Below are positions 1 to 7,024 of a stretch of 64,000 nucleotides of DNA, piece by piece; position 1 is the first letter of the stretch, and each line of letters starts with the position of its first letter. Made by a program: the position numbers and the translations under genes. The notes under the pieces were generated by a model that did no database searches, was not told the origin of the DNA, and was given only the letters and a program-made list of their open reading frames with translations. This DNA is from Clostridia bacterium (GTDB lineage: Bacteria > Bacillota > Clostridia > Christensenellales > Borkfalkiaceae): positions 124,001 to 188,000 of the forward strand of contig JAFYTO010000014.1 of assembly GCA_017558825.1 (NCBI GenBank), written 5' to 3'.

Positions 1-1
1 C

Positions 2-346
2 CGTGTAGTCATAAAAAAACTAGAAAAAACCATAAAAAAAGGTGACGTGCTTTTATATAAAAGGCCTAACGGCGCTTATATTTTACATAGGGTTTATAAA
101 GCCACGCCAAACTTTTTAGTAATGTGTGGCGACAATCACTTGACTTTAGAGTATAACGTTAAATATGAGGCTGTTTTAGGCGTTTTAACAGGTGTTTATA
201 AGCAAGATAAGTTTATTGATTTGGAAAAAAGTTTTAAGTATAAAATTTATAAAAATTTTTACGGTAATAATAGATTTATTAGATTGTGTGCTTTCAAAAT
301 TAGAAATGCTAAAATAAAATTAATGAAATTATTTAAAAAAGGATAG
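2..346 (+). CDS. S24/S26-type signal peptidase-like protein, 5' truncated by window edge
   Basis: The reading frame is open from base 2 and its beginning lies outside the window. The visible ~114 residues contain the pattern KGDVLLYKR, then YILHRVYK, then CGDNHL followed by VLGVLTGVY. This is the usual C-terminal half of the LexA/signal-peptidase (S24/S26) fold, where the strand carrying HR and the GDN motif flank the catalytic lysine region. The C-terminus is basic (KLMKLFKKG). The catalytic serine would be upstream and cannot be seen. GTG at 47 is an internal valine rather than a start. The family assignment is fairly secure; the substrate is unknown. Confidence 0.6.
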   Translation, partial: RVVIKKLEKTIKKGDVLLYKRPNGAYILHRVYKATPNFLVMCGDNHLTLEYNVKYEAVLGVLTGVYKQDKFIDLEKSFKYKIYKNFYGNNRFIRLCAFKIRNAKIKLMKLFKKG

Positions 347-371
347 TAATATTACTATCCTTATTTTTTTA
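335..371 (+). terminator. Intrinsic terminator after the signal-peptidase-like gene
   Basis: A perfect 20-nt palindrome at 341-360 (GGATAGTAAT and its complement) is followed by TTATTTTTTT. The stop codon TAG of the upstream gene lies inside the left arm. An A-run precedes the stem. Confidence 0.75.
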
Positions 372-382
372 ATTGAAAACGC

Positions 383-411
383 TTGACTTTTTCTTTTTAA
401 GTTATTAAAAT
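383..411 (+). promoter_or_regulatory. SigA-type promoter for the lipoprotein gene
   Basis: TTGACT at 383-388, a 17-bp spacer, and TAAAAT at 406-411, upstream of the ribosome site AAAGGAG and the ATG at 441. TATACT at 412-417 is an alternative -10. Confidence 0.5.
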
Positions 412-440
412 TATACTAAAAGTTACAAAGGAGTTTTGTT

Positions 441-899
441 ATGAAAACATTTAAAAAAGTATTTAGTTTACTTACCTTATCAATTTGTTTAGCACTTTGC
501 TTTATGATGGGTGGTTGTACTCAAACGGAAGGTCAAGGTACTTACAAATTTAGTTCAATAAAAATTGGAAATAAAAACTCATACGTTGAACTTAAAGCTG
601 GTGAAAATTTTATGAACTATTCCTTAACTGAAGATTCTGTAGTTTTAGTTTTAAACGAAGATGGAAGCGGTCAATTAACTTCAGAATTTGGCGATTTAAT
701 TGGTATTGACACAATCACTGGTTCTTGGGCGTTAATTAGTGAAAAACAAATAGGCGTTACTGCAAATGATTACACTTTAGTTCTTGACTATAATGGTGAG
801 TTCGTTGAATTTGAATACGAAGATTTTTCTATTAAGTTAAAAAAAGTTAAAGAAAATAAATTGCCTTCATTTATTAAAAATAATAACGGTAGAAAATAA
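441..899 (+). CDS. Small secreted lipoprotein of unknown function
   Basis: The 152-aa product has a typical lipoprotein signal: basic N-terminus MKTFKK, a hydrophobic stretch, then the lipobox GGC with the modifiable Cys near residue 26. The mature part is rich in alternating polar and hydrophobic residues, suggesting a small beta-rich domain with motifs such as LVLNEDGSGQL and GSWALISEKQI. This resembles the many short lipocalin-like or DUF-type lipoproteins of Clostridia, but no specific family is recognised. The start has a good AAAGGAG site 8 nt upstream. The gene sits alone between a terminator and a bidirectional terminator, so it is probably monocistronic and surface-attached. Confidence 0.7.
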   Translation: MKTFKKVFSLLTLSICLALCFMMGGCTQTEGQGTYKFSSIKIGNKNSYVELKAGENFMNYSLTEDSVVLVLNEDGSGQLTSEFGDLIGIDTITGSWALISEKQIGVTANDYTLVLDYNGEFVEFEYEDFSIKLKKVKENKLPSFIKNNNGRK

Positions 900-904
900 T
901 ATAA

Positions 905-979
905 AATAACCGCTACAAACGTAGCGGTTATTTTTAGCAATTTGAAAGCGTAAAACAGTCTCGTTTTACGCTTTTTTTA
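905..979. terminator. Bidirectional terminator pair between convergent genes
   Basis: The first hairpin has arms AATAACCGCTAC and GTAGCGGTTATT (905-932) with T-rich sequence on both sides. A second hairpin (AGCGTAAAAC / GTTTTACGCT, 947-972) is followed by a T-run on the plus strand. The two separate the lipoprotein gene from the minus-strand gene ending at 982. Confidence 0.7.
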
Positions 980-981
980 TT

Positions 982-3507
982 TTATTTTCCACTTTTAAAC
1001 AATAGTTTATATTCAATAAATAATGCTGTTAACGTTATTGTTAAGCCTATAAGCATAATCATTAAAGCATCTGTAACAGATTTTTGGCTATTTTCGCCTA
1101 TCTTATTGGTTGTGGTTAGGTATGGTTCGTTTTTGTAATCAACTGAATTTGTTAAATATCCGCTTGGAACATAACCGTAAGGTTCGCCGTTTTTGCTAAG
1201 AGATATAAGCGTATATTTTGTATTATTAAAGCAATATTCTTTAATTAAATAAATCTTAGTTCCTTTTTCAATACTATAAAGAAGGTAACTTGAATTGTAT
1301 ATTGGCTTTGCAAAAACGTATTCCGTGTTTGAAATAAACATTTCTTCGCCATTATATTGCGTTTCAGTAATACCGTAACTTGAATATGAATTTTTATCAA
1401 TTATACTTGCGTCAGCACCGCTTGTTAGTGTTTGTGAAACTGAGGTTTTTCTAACTAATGCAAGCACGCTACCTGAATATGAAATTAAGTAATAATCGCT
1501 GTCAATTTCAGAAATTATAGGATAGCATTTTGAAGTGTTTAACTCAGTTATTGGAGTTATGTTATTAAAGTATTTTTTACCGTCAATTTCTTTATAGTTA
1601 TCAAGTTCAATTTTAAATATTTTAGCATTTTTCTTAAGTGTTAAAAATGAAACGTCATTTAAAATTGCTTTTTCATTAACGTTTTCAGCACTAATTAAAT
1701 TAAGGTTAGAAACGTTTAATAAATTATCTTCATTTTTTAATATGCAAGCGTTTGAAAGGTAATATACTGAATCGCTTTTATATGATAAGCAAAAATCTTT
1801 TACAGTAGTTCCGCCCGCAAGGTTAATTGAGTATGAGGTTGCTTCGTAAGCTGTATTTTGACTGTTTAAAACGTATTTAACAACTTTGTTGTTTTCTAAT
1901 AGTAAATATACGTTTCCAGCAAAATCACAATTAATTTTAATTGGGTTTGCGTTTAATGATAGTGTGGTTATTGAGTTAAGAGTGTTTGCATAATATCTTG
2001 CAAGCTTATATTGCGTGGCTTCGCTACTATCTTTATAGAGTAGGTAAACGTTGCCAAAAACGTCAACCGTCATTGAGTTAACAATGCCTTTAATTTCTTC
2101 TCCGCTAGTTAATTGTTGAACTTCTAACGCTTCTAAATTATTAGCTTCATTTGGAAGTGATATTTGATACACCTTAGTATAGTCGTGCGTTAGCTCAGGG
2201 CTTTTTGCCGTGTGAGTGTAGTAGAAATTGCCGTCTAAATAAGAAATGCTGGTTATAGCCTCGTTTTTAACCGTGTAAATACTTTCTAAACTATTTTCTG
2301 TTTGTTTATATAAAGTTAAATTTGTTCCGTCATAAATCAAAACGTGTTCATTTGAACATACAATTTTTTCTATTTGGTAATTGTCGTTATCTTTATAAAG
2401 GAATGAAAGGTCAATTCTTTCATATTCGTTAACGTTTTCTATAGATTTTTTAAGTAAACGCTTAGCATTTTGCGAATTATCAAGAGTGGTTTTGTCCAAC
2501 ACGTAAATATAATTTTCACTTAATGATATATTAGAAGCGTCACTTGTAAGTCTATAATTTGCCGTTGCTTCGGTAGTAATGGCAAAATTAGTAAAACAGT
2601 TTAACTGCACGTCAAACTCTTGAATGCAATTTAATTTATTGTCACTAATTAACAATTTGCCATCTTTGCTTGTTACGCCTTGAGGGCTATTAAGAAAACC
2701 GAGTGAATTTGACGTTTTATCAACACCTAATAAAAGTTTAGGTGTTTTATTTTCACCTTTTTCAAGTTCGTAGAGCCCGTCAGTAGTAGTGTAGTAAAGG
2801 TTATTGCCTATATCTGTTATGCTTATAGCGCTCTTATTTTCGCCCTTAAATATTTCGTAAATAGTGCTAGTTTCTATACTGTAATAATAAAAACCGTTTG
2901 CATTTTGATAATATATGTTTTTACCGCCGTCTATATAGCCTATAAACGATTCTGCCATTATAGAATATCTAAAAGTGAATACAGGTGCGCCGTCAAAAGT
3001 AGAAAGTTCGTAAACTTTTATAGAGTTATTTGTGTTTGTTATAATAACGTTTTCGTTTACGCTTATATAGGTTGAAGAAAATACGCCGGTATTAACAGGT
3101 TTTTTAGTTATGTTGTTAATATCAATATAATAAATTTCCGAACCGCTAACGTAGAACAAAAAATTATTATAAAGGGCAACGTTGCTTATGTTTTTAATTG
3201 AAGAATCATCAAATACTTTAACGTAGCTTTTAGTTGTTGAATTATAAACTATTATCGAGTTGACGTCATTTTTATTATCTTCTTTATCATCATAATACTC
3301 TGAAAAAGCGTAATTGCCGTTGTTGTATGTTATGCCAACAGGTGCAGTAAGGTCGTAAAACTCAATTGGAGATGAAGGTAAGTAGAAAACAGTGTTTAAT
3401 TGTGCCTCATTATTTGCGTATACAGTATTTGCTCTTACGCCAAAAATGCCAGCCGTTAGGGTGGCAACAAATAAAAATAATAATGTTTTTAACGTAATAC
3501 GCTTCAT
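982..3507 (-). CDS. Large secreted membrane-anchored protein with beta-propeller-like repeats and a C-terminal SH3-like segment
   Basis: The product is about 841 aa from ATG at 3507, chosen because AAGGTG lies 6 nt upstream; an in-frame GTG at 3516 is worse placed. It has an N-terminal signal peptide (residues ~1-32, cleavage near VYA), then several hundred residues of repeated short beta-strand motifs of the type NVYLLY, NFYYTH and GNFYYT, consistent with a beta-propeller or NHL-like fold. An SH3b-like segment (YVFAKPIYNSSYLLYSIEKG to GYVPSGYL) lies near residues 735-800, then one transmembrane helix and a short basic tail. It is probably anchored in the membrane with the bulk outside. No enzymatic motif is seen. 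It shares the SH3-plus-C-terminal-helix plan with the gene at 4324. It may be a host surface protein or a prophage-borne cargo gene. Confidence 0.6.
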   Translation of the reverse strand: MKRITLKTLLFLFVATLTAGIFGVRANTVYANNEAQLNTVFYLPSSPIEFYDLTAPVGITYNNGNYAFSEYYDDKEDNKNDVNSIIVYNSTTKSYVKVFDDSSIKNISNVALYNNFLFYVSGSEIYYIDINNITKKPVNTGVFSSTYISVNENVIITNTNNSIKVYELSTFDGAPVFTFRYSIMAESFIGYIDGGKNIYYQNANGFYYYSIETSTIYEIFKGENKSAISITDIGNNLYYTTTDGLYELEKGENKTPKLLLGVDKTSNSLGFLNSPQGVTSKDGKLLISDNKLNCIQEFDVQLNCFTNFAITTEATANYRLTSDASNISLSENYIYVLDKTTLDNSQNAKRLLKKSIENVNEYERIDLSFLYKDNDNYQIEKIVCSNEHVLIYDGTNLTLYKQTENSLESIYTVKNEAITSISYLDGNFYYTHTAKSPELTHDYTKVYQISLPNEANNLEALEVQQLTSGEEIKGIVNSMTVDVFGNVYLLYKDSSEATQYKLARYYANTLNSITTLSLNANPIKINCDFAGNVYLLLENNKVVKYVLNSQNTAYEATSYSINLAGGTTVKDFCLSYKSDSVYYLSNACILKNEDNLLNVSNLNLISAENVNEKAILNDVSFLTLKKNAKIFKIELDNYKEIDGKKYFNNITPITELNTSKCYPIISEIDSDYYLISYSGSVLALVRKTSVSQTLTSGADASIIDKNSYSSYGITETQYNGEEMFISNTEYVFAKPIYNSSYLLYSIEKGTKIYLIKEYCFNNTKYTLISLSKNGEPYGYVPSGYLTNSVDYKNEPYLTTTNKIGENSQKSVTDALMIMLIGLTITLTALFIEYKLLFKSGK

Positions 3508-3536
3508 TTTTAACACCTTATAAATTAACTTAGTTT

Positions 3537-3566
3537 ATTATAACATATACGTGCGCATATTTTCAA
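3537..3566 (-). promoter_or_regulatory. Promoter of the 841-aa secreted protein gene
   Basis: Read on the minus strand: TTGAAA (3561-3566), an 18-bp spacer, TATAAT (3537-3542). The ribosome site AAGGTG and ATG (3507) follow about 20 nt downstream. Confidence 0.6.
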
Positions 3567-3638
3567 CATTATTTTAAAAATTTGCAAAATTATTTTTTTG
3601 TGACAAAAATTGTCATATATATTTTTTTAAAATAAATA

Positions 3639-3652
3639 CGAACAAATGTTCG
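3639..3652. promoter_or_regulatory. LexA (SOS/DinR) box
   Basis: The sequence CGAACAAATGTTCG matches the Bacillus subtilis SOS-box consensus CGAACRNRYGTTCG at every position. It lies between the divergent secreted-protein gene and the first gene of the phage-like cassette, ~168 bp before the ATG at 3820 and ~130 bp before that of 3507. Neither recognised promoter overlaps it, so the controlled promoter is uncertain. Confidence 0.65.
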
Positions 3653-3760
3653 CAAATATAAAATTATAGAGCAAATTTTTACGTTTTACAAGACTATATG
3701 ACAGCATTTTAAAAAATTTGTTTAAAAATAAATTAATTTGTACAAATATGTCATATTGTG

Positions 3761-3790
3761 TTGCAAAAATTAATTGAAGTGCATTATAAT
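3761..3790 (+). promoter_or_regulatory. Promoter of the ArpU-like gene
   Basis: TTGCAA (3761-3766), an 18-bp spacer and a consensus TATAAT (3785-3790), followed by AAAAAAAGGAG and ATG at 3820. Confidence 0.65.
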
Positions 3791-3819
3791 TTGGTTAGCA
3801 AAAAAAGGAGAAAACAAGT

Positions 3820-4284
3820 ATGGAATTGTACGGAAAAACAATTTTAAGTTGCTATATGATGCTAGATAAAATAGTTAATCAAATAGAAAATTTAATTAAA
3901 ACAAGGGCAAGAAATTCTTTTTATGATTATAGTTCAACTTTAAAGCAAAGTGATAAAATTTTAAAGATGTGTAACGTTAGAATTGATTTGCTTGAACTTA
4001 AAGAAATTGCAAAAGAAGCGCTAAATTGCTTAAATAATGAGCAAATAACGCTAATTTCATATAAATATTTTGGAATTTTGCCTAAAGAGAAAGATTTTGA
4101 TTTAACTTCAAGAAATTATTTTAGAAAGCAAGTTAAAGCTCTTAAAACGTTTAGTTCAATACTAAAAAATAAAGGGCATAATGAAGAATGGTTTGTTAAC
4201 AAATACTTAACAATTCCTTTTATTGGCGGAGCTTATCAAAGGGTGTTAAACGAGCAAGGTAAAAAACACTCAATGTGTGTTTAA
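3820..4284 (+). CDS. Putative ArpU/RinA-like phage late-gene regulator
   Basis: The 154-aa helical protein has its informative part at residues ~65-125: LNNEQITLISYKYF followed by a polar linker and SRNYFRKQVKALKTFSSIL. Phage late regulators of the ArpU/RinA/Xpf group share this layout, in which a sigma region-4-like helix-turn-helix reads roughly as rY, then SRS-x-YYR-x-x-x-KAL. Such genes normally sit just upstream of the terminase genes. Here the terminase starts about 870 bp downstream, with one minus-strand gene between. The start has a strong AAGGAG site and a consensus promoter. The assignment is by pattern and position only; the N-terminal half is not recognised. Confidence 0.45.
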   Translation: MELYGKTILSCYMMLDKIVNQIENLIKTRARNSFYDYSSTLKQSDKILKMCNVRIDLLELKEIAKEALNCLNNEQITLISYKYFGILPKEKDFDLTSRNYFRKQVKALKTFSSILKNKGHNEEWFVNKYLTIPFIGGAYQRVLNEQGKKHSMCV

Positions 4285-4323
4285 TTTAAAAATCAAGTTT
4301 GCATTTAATTTTGTGCAAAATTG

Positions 4324-5082
4324 CTATTCATCATCTTCATAAGGTACAGGTTCACGTTTATAAACCTTATTCTTAGAAGGTTTAAAAAGTGTGTAAACAA
4401 TAGAGATACATATTATAGAAATTCCAACTATTATAATAATTTGAAGTCCTTCGCCTTTTAAGCTTGACGGCGGATTAAGGGTTTCATTTTCTATATTTTC
4501 ATCAACATCTGTGTTCGTTTCAACGTTTTCAGACGGTAGAGGGTCGCTATTAAGAGGCAATGTAAATGGATTTAATGAATTTGCGTCTATGTATCCAAGT
4601 TTATTGTTGCAATAAACAAAGCAAAGTTTTGTTCCATTATCTAAATTGTAATTGCCGTAATACGTCATAAAAGTGCTAGTTGGAACGTTAAAATAAGCAT
4701 TTTTAAGGTTTGGGTCGTTAAACAATATGTCAGAAAGTGCAGTTGAAACCTTTATTAAGTTGTATGGGTTTGTTGGAGTGTTTTCAACAACCGTTAACTC
4801 GCCAATTTTCATATAGCCAATTATTACAGGATAACCGCTATTTTCATAGCCAAAGCTAACGCGCGCATATTCTTGTGTTATGCTTTCAGCTTTAACGTAG
4901 TAGGTTTTAGGCACTTCAAATAATTTTTGACTGCATAAACTGTCTTGATAAATATAAACGTTTTCGCTCAAAACTCTAAAATACTCATAATTTTGCGCTT
5001 TTGCAATACTCGGCTTTAATTGAAAGCTAAAAAAAGTGCAAGAAGATATCATAAAAATTAAAATTAAGGTAAATTTTTTCAT
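4324..5082 (-). CDS. Secreted/membrane protein with SH3-like region and C-terminal helix
   Basis: This 252-aa protein starts MKKFTLILIF and has a signal peptide ending near AKA-QN (residue ~29). ISSC at 12-15 could alternatively be a lipobox. Residues ~33-85 (LSENVYIYQD to IIGYMKIGEL) look like a bacterial SH3 strand set, with a second such set to ~175. An acidic low-complexity linker follows, then one transmembrane helix (LQIIIIVGISIICISIVYTLF) and a charged tail. The plan mirrors the C-terminal part of the 841-aa protein at 982. A TATAAT at 5090-5095 lies only 7 nt before the ATG and no ribosome site is visible, suggesting a leaderless message. The gene is inserted antisense between the ArpU-like gene and the terminase, so it may be cargo. 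Confidence 0.55.
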   Translation of the reverse strand: MKKFTLILIFMISSCTFFSFQLKPSIAKAQNYEYFRVLSENVYIYQDSLCSQKLFEVPKTYYVKAESITQEYARVSFGYENSGYPVIIGYMKIGELTVVENTPTNPYNLIKVSTALSDILFNDPNLKNAYFNVPTSTFMTYYGNYNLDNGTKLCFVYCNNKLGYIDANSLNPFTLPLNSDPLPSENVETNTDVDENIENETLNPPSSLKGEGLQIIIIVGISIICISIVYTLFKPSKNKVYKREPVPYEDDE

Positions 5083-5152
5083 AATTACAATTATACATTG
5101 TTAAAAATAATAAAAATGTCGTAAAAAAAAGAATTTAAAGGTAAAAAGTCAA

Positions 5153-6568
5153 ATGCAAAATTTGTTAGTGCAAAAAATTAAAGAAATTGAAAAAGAACAA
5201 AAAAGGCGCTATGACAACAATTTAATTTTTCGCTACAACACTGGCAAAAAAAAGCATAAAAAGCAAGTCGCTTTTCACAAGTGCAAAAAGCGCAATAGGT
5301 GGGTGTTTGGAGGAAATCGTAGTGGCAAAACAGAATGCGGTGCGGTAGAGTGCGTTTATATGGCACGCGGTATTCACCCTTATAGAAAAAACAAAAAAGA
5401 CGTTTTTGGTTGGGTTGTTTCGCTTTCTCAACAAGTTCAGCGTGACGTGAGCCAAAATAAAATTTTAAAGTATTTAAATAAAGATTGGATTGTTGAAACA
5501 ACAATGCTTTCTGGCAAAAAAGATAGTTTGGAAAGTGGTGTTATAGACCAAATTAAAATCAGGAACGTATTTGGAGGCATTTCTACCATAGGTTTTAAAA
5601 GTTGTGACCAAGGTAGAGAAAAATTTCAAGGCAGTTCCTTAGATTTTGTATGGTTTGATGAAGAACCGCCTAAAGATATATACGATGAGTGTAAAATGCG
5701 TGTTTTAGACAAGCGCGGAGATATTTTTGGAACTATGACACCGCTTAAGGGTTTGACTTTCATTTACGATGAAATTTACCTAAATTGCTTTAATTCAAAA
5801 GAAATTTGGTATGAATTTATTGAATGGGCAGATAACCCTTATTTAAATAAGCGTGAAATCAAGATGCTTACGTCATCTATGAGCGAAAGAGAACTACTAA
5901 CTCGTAGATATGGCGAATTTTCAAGTGATAGTGGCAGGGTTTATACTGAATTTGATGAAAACATACACGTTATAGAACCGTTTTCTATTCCTAGTGATTG
6001 GCAAGATACGCTTTCTATAGACCCTGGCCTTAAAAATCCGCTATCATGCCATTTTTACGCTGTTGACTATGATGGAAACGTTTACGTTGTAGGCGAACAT
6101 TATGAAAGCGGGCTTGACGTAAAAGAACATTCTAACCGCATTAAAAAATTATGCAAGCAATTAAATTGGCATAGTGATTTTAACGGAAATATCAATGCGC
6201 TTATAGACTCGGCAGCGAACCAAAAAACCTTAGCATATTCAAAAAGCGTTGCTGAACTTTTTTACGAAAATGGAATAAACGTAAATACTAACGTAAATAA
6301 AGACTTGTTTAGCGGTATTAACCGAGTAAAAAGTTTTTTTAAAAGCAATAAGCTTTTTATTTTTAAAAATTGCGTCAATTTAATTCGAGAAATTAAAGGC
6401 TATAGATGGGGAAAGGGCGATACTCCTATTAAAAAAGACGACCATGCTTTAGACGAGCTTCGCTACTATATTATGACAAAACCTCATTTAGATGCGCCGT
6501 CTAAAGCGTTGACAGACGTGCAAAAAGACAAGTTAAAACTAATTAGAAAAATGACGCGTAGGAGGTAA
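5153..6568 (+). CDS. terL: Phage terminase large subunit
   Basis: This 471-aa ATPase-nuclease packages DNA into procapsids. The ATPase domain shows Walker A GGNRSGKT at ~53-60 and Walker B FVWFDEE at ~165-171, followed by the coupling motif region GTMTPLKG. The RNase H-like nuclease domain shows LSIDPG (Asp ~290), ALIDSA (Asp ~352) and KKDDHALDELRYY (Asp ~429-434), giving the expected three acidic positions. Length matches P22-type TerL (about 500 aa). All motifs are intact, so the enzyme is probably active. It is the first gene of a co-directional run that continues to 14,910. No clear promoter precedes it, so transcription may come from the ArpU-like gene's promoter through the antisense gene. 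Confidence 0.93.
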   Translation: MQNLLVQKIKEIEKEQKRRYDNNLIFRYNTGKKKHKKQVAFHKCKKRNRWVFGGNRSGKTECGAVECVYMARGIHPYRKNKKDVFGWVVSLSQQVQRDVSQNKILKYLNKDWIVETTMLSGKKDSLESGVIDQIKIRNVFGGISTIGFKSCDQGREKFQGSSLDFVWFDEEPPKDIYDECKMRVLDKRGDIFGTMTPLKGLTFIYDEIYLNCFNSKEIWYEFIEWADNPYLNKREIKMLTSSMSERELLTRRYGEFSSDSGRVYTEFDENIHVIEPFSIPSDWQDTLSIDPGLKNPLSCHFYAVDYDGNVYVVGEHYESGLDVKEHSNRIKKLCKQLNWHSDFNGNINALIDSAANQKTLAYSKSVAELFYENGINVNTNVNKDLFSGINRVKSFFKSNKLFIFKNCVNLIREIKGYRWGKGDTPIKKDDHALDELRYYIMTKPHLDAPSKALTDVQKDKLKLIRKMTRRR

Positions 6569-6573
6569 TAAAT

Positions 6574-6858
6574 ACGGACAAAACGGTAAAAGACGCTCTA
6601 CTAAAAAGGGCAATTGGTTACGATTCAACCGAAGTTACTGAAGAGTATAGTGATGACGGTGAAGGTTCTATAAAAATGGTTAAAAGAAAGGTTGTTTTAA
6701 AACCTGTTCCACCAGACGTTTCTGCACTAAAACTATTAAAAGAGTTTGAAAATGAAGGCGAAAACGTAAAGAACTTAAGCGATGAGGAACTTGAAAAAGA
6801 AAAATTTAGATTAATTAAATTATTGGAGGAAAGTCAAAATGAAAATTTGCAAATGTAA
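6574..6858 (+). CDS. Terminase-small-like phage protein, probable ACG start
   Basis: The frame is open from just after a TAG at 6559 to the stop at 6858. A perfect AGGAGG (6560-6565) sits 8 nt before an in-frame ACG at 6574, and no ATG, GTG or TTG occurs in frame between them. From ACG the protein is ~94 aa and begins with a DKTVKDALLKRAIGYDSTEV block, then KRKVVLKPVPPDVSALKLL. These two blocks, ALxKRAxGY and PPDxxAL, are seen in small-terminase-like phage proteins. The first ATG (6676) would delete the whole conserved first block. ATA at 6568 is too close to the ribosome site. The gene follows terL by 5 bp and overlaps the next gene by 20 bp. Confidence 0.6.
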   Translation, partial: TDKTVKDALLKRAIGYDSTEVTEEYSDDGEGSIKMVKRKVVLKPVPPDVSALKLLKEFENEGENVKNLSDEELEKEKFRLIKLLEESQNENLQM

Positions 6859-7024
6859 TAACCAAATTACTTGCGACATTAAAGGTTGTTCAAATTTAAC
6901 TGCATTTTACGTTAAAAAAGATGAACTATCAAGCGATAGCGATGCTTTAAAAATATGTAAAAATTGTGCAAAAAGTTTATTAAAAACGCTTGAAAAAGCG
7001 ATTAAAGATAAGGAGAGTTTATGA
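6839..7024 (+). CDS. Small cysteine-rich (zinc-ribbon-like) phage protein
   Basis: This 61-aa protein carries cysteines as CKCN, CDIKGC and CKNC, compatible with one zinc-binding site. It has the ribosome site TTGGAGG just upstream, overlaps the preceding gene by 20 nt, and shares ATGA with the portal gene. Small Cys-rich proteins between terminase and portal genes are common in Clostridia prophages; their role is not known. The tight overlaps on both sides support real translation. Confidence 0.6.
   Translation: MKICKCNNQITCDIKGCSNLTAFYVKKDELSSDSDALKICKNCAKSLLKTLEKAIKDKESL

Larger units (their letters stand above)
3508..3819. other. Divergent intergenic region upstream of the virion cassette
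   Basis: This AT-rich stretch holds a minus promoter (3537-3566), a LexA-type palindrome (3639-3652) and a plus promoter (3761-3790). The octamer TGTCATAT occurs at 3611-3618, inverted at 3696-3703 and again at 3749-3756. TGACA and TGTCA form a short inverted repeat at 3601-3615. The spacing suggests operator sites for an unidentified regulator, but no function is demonstrated. Confidence 0.4.

Noticed and set aside
5178..5504. Antisense reading frames within terL
   Set aside because: They are shadow frames on the opposite strand of a gene with intact terminase motifs, and have no ribosome site.
6676..6858. ATG 6676 as the start of the terminase-small-like gene
   Set aside because: It lacks a clear ribosome site and would remove the conserved ALLKRAIGY block; ACG 6574 with AGGAGG fits better.
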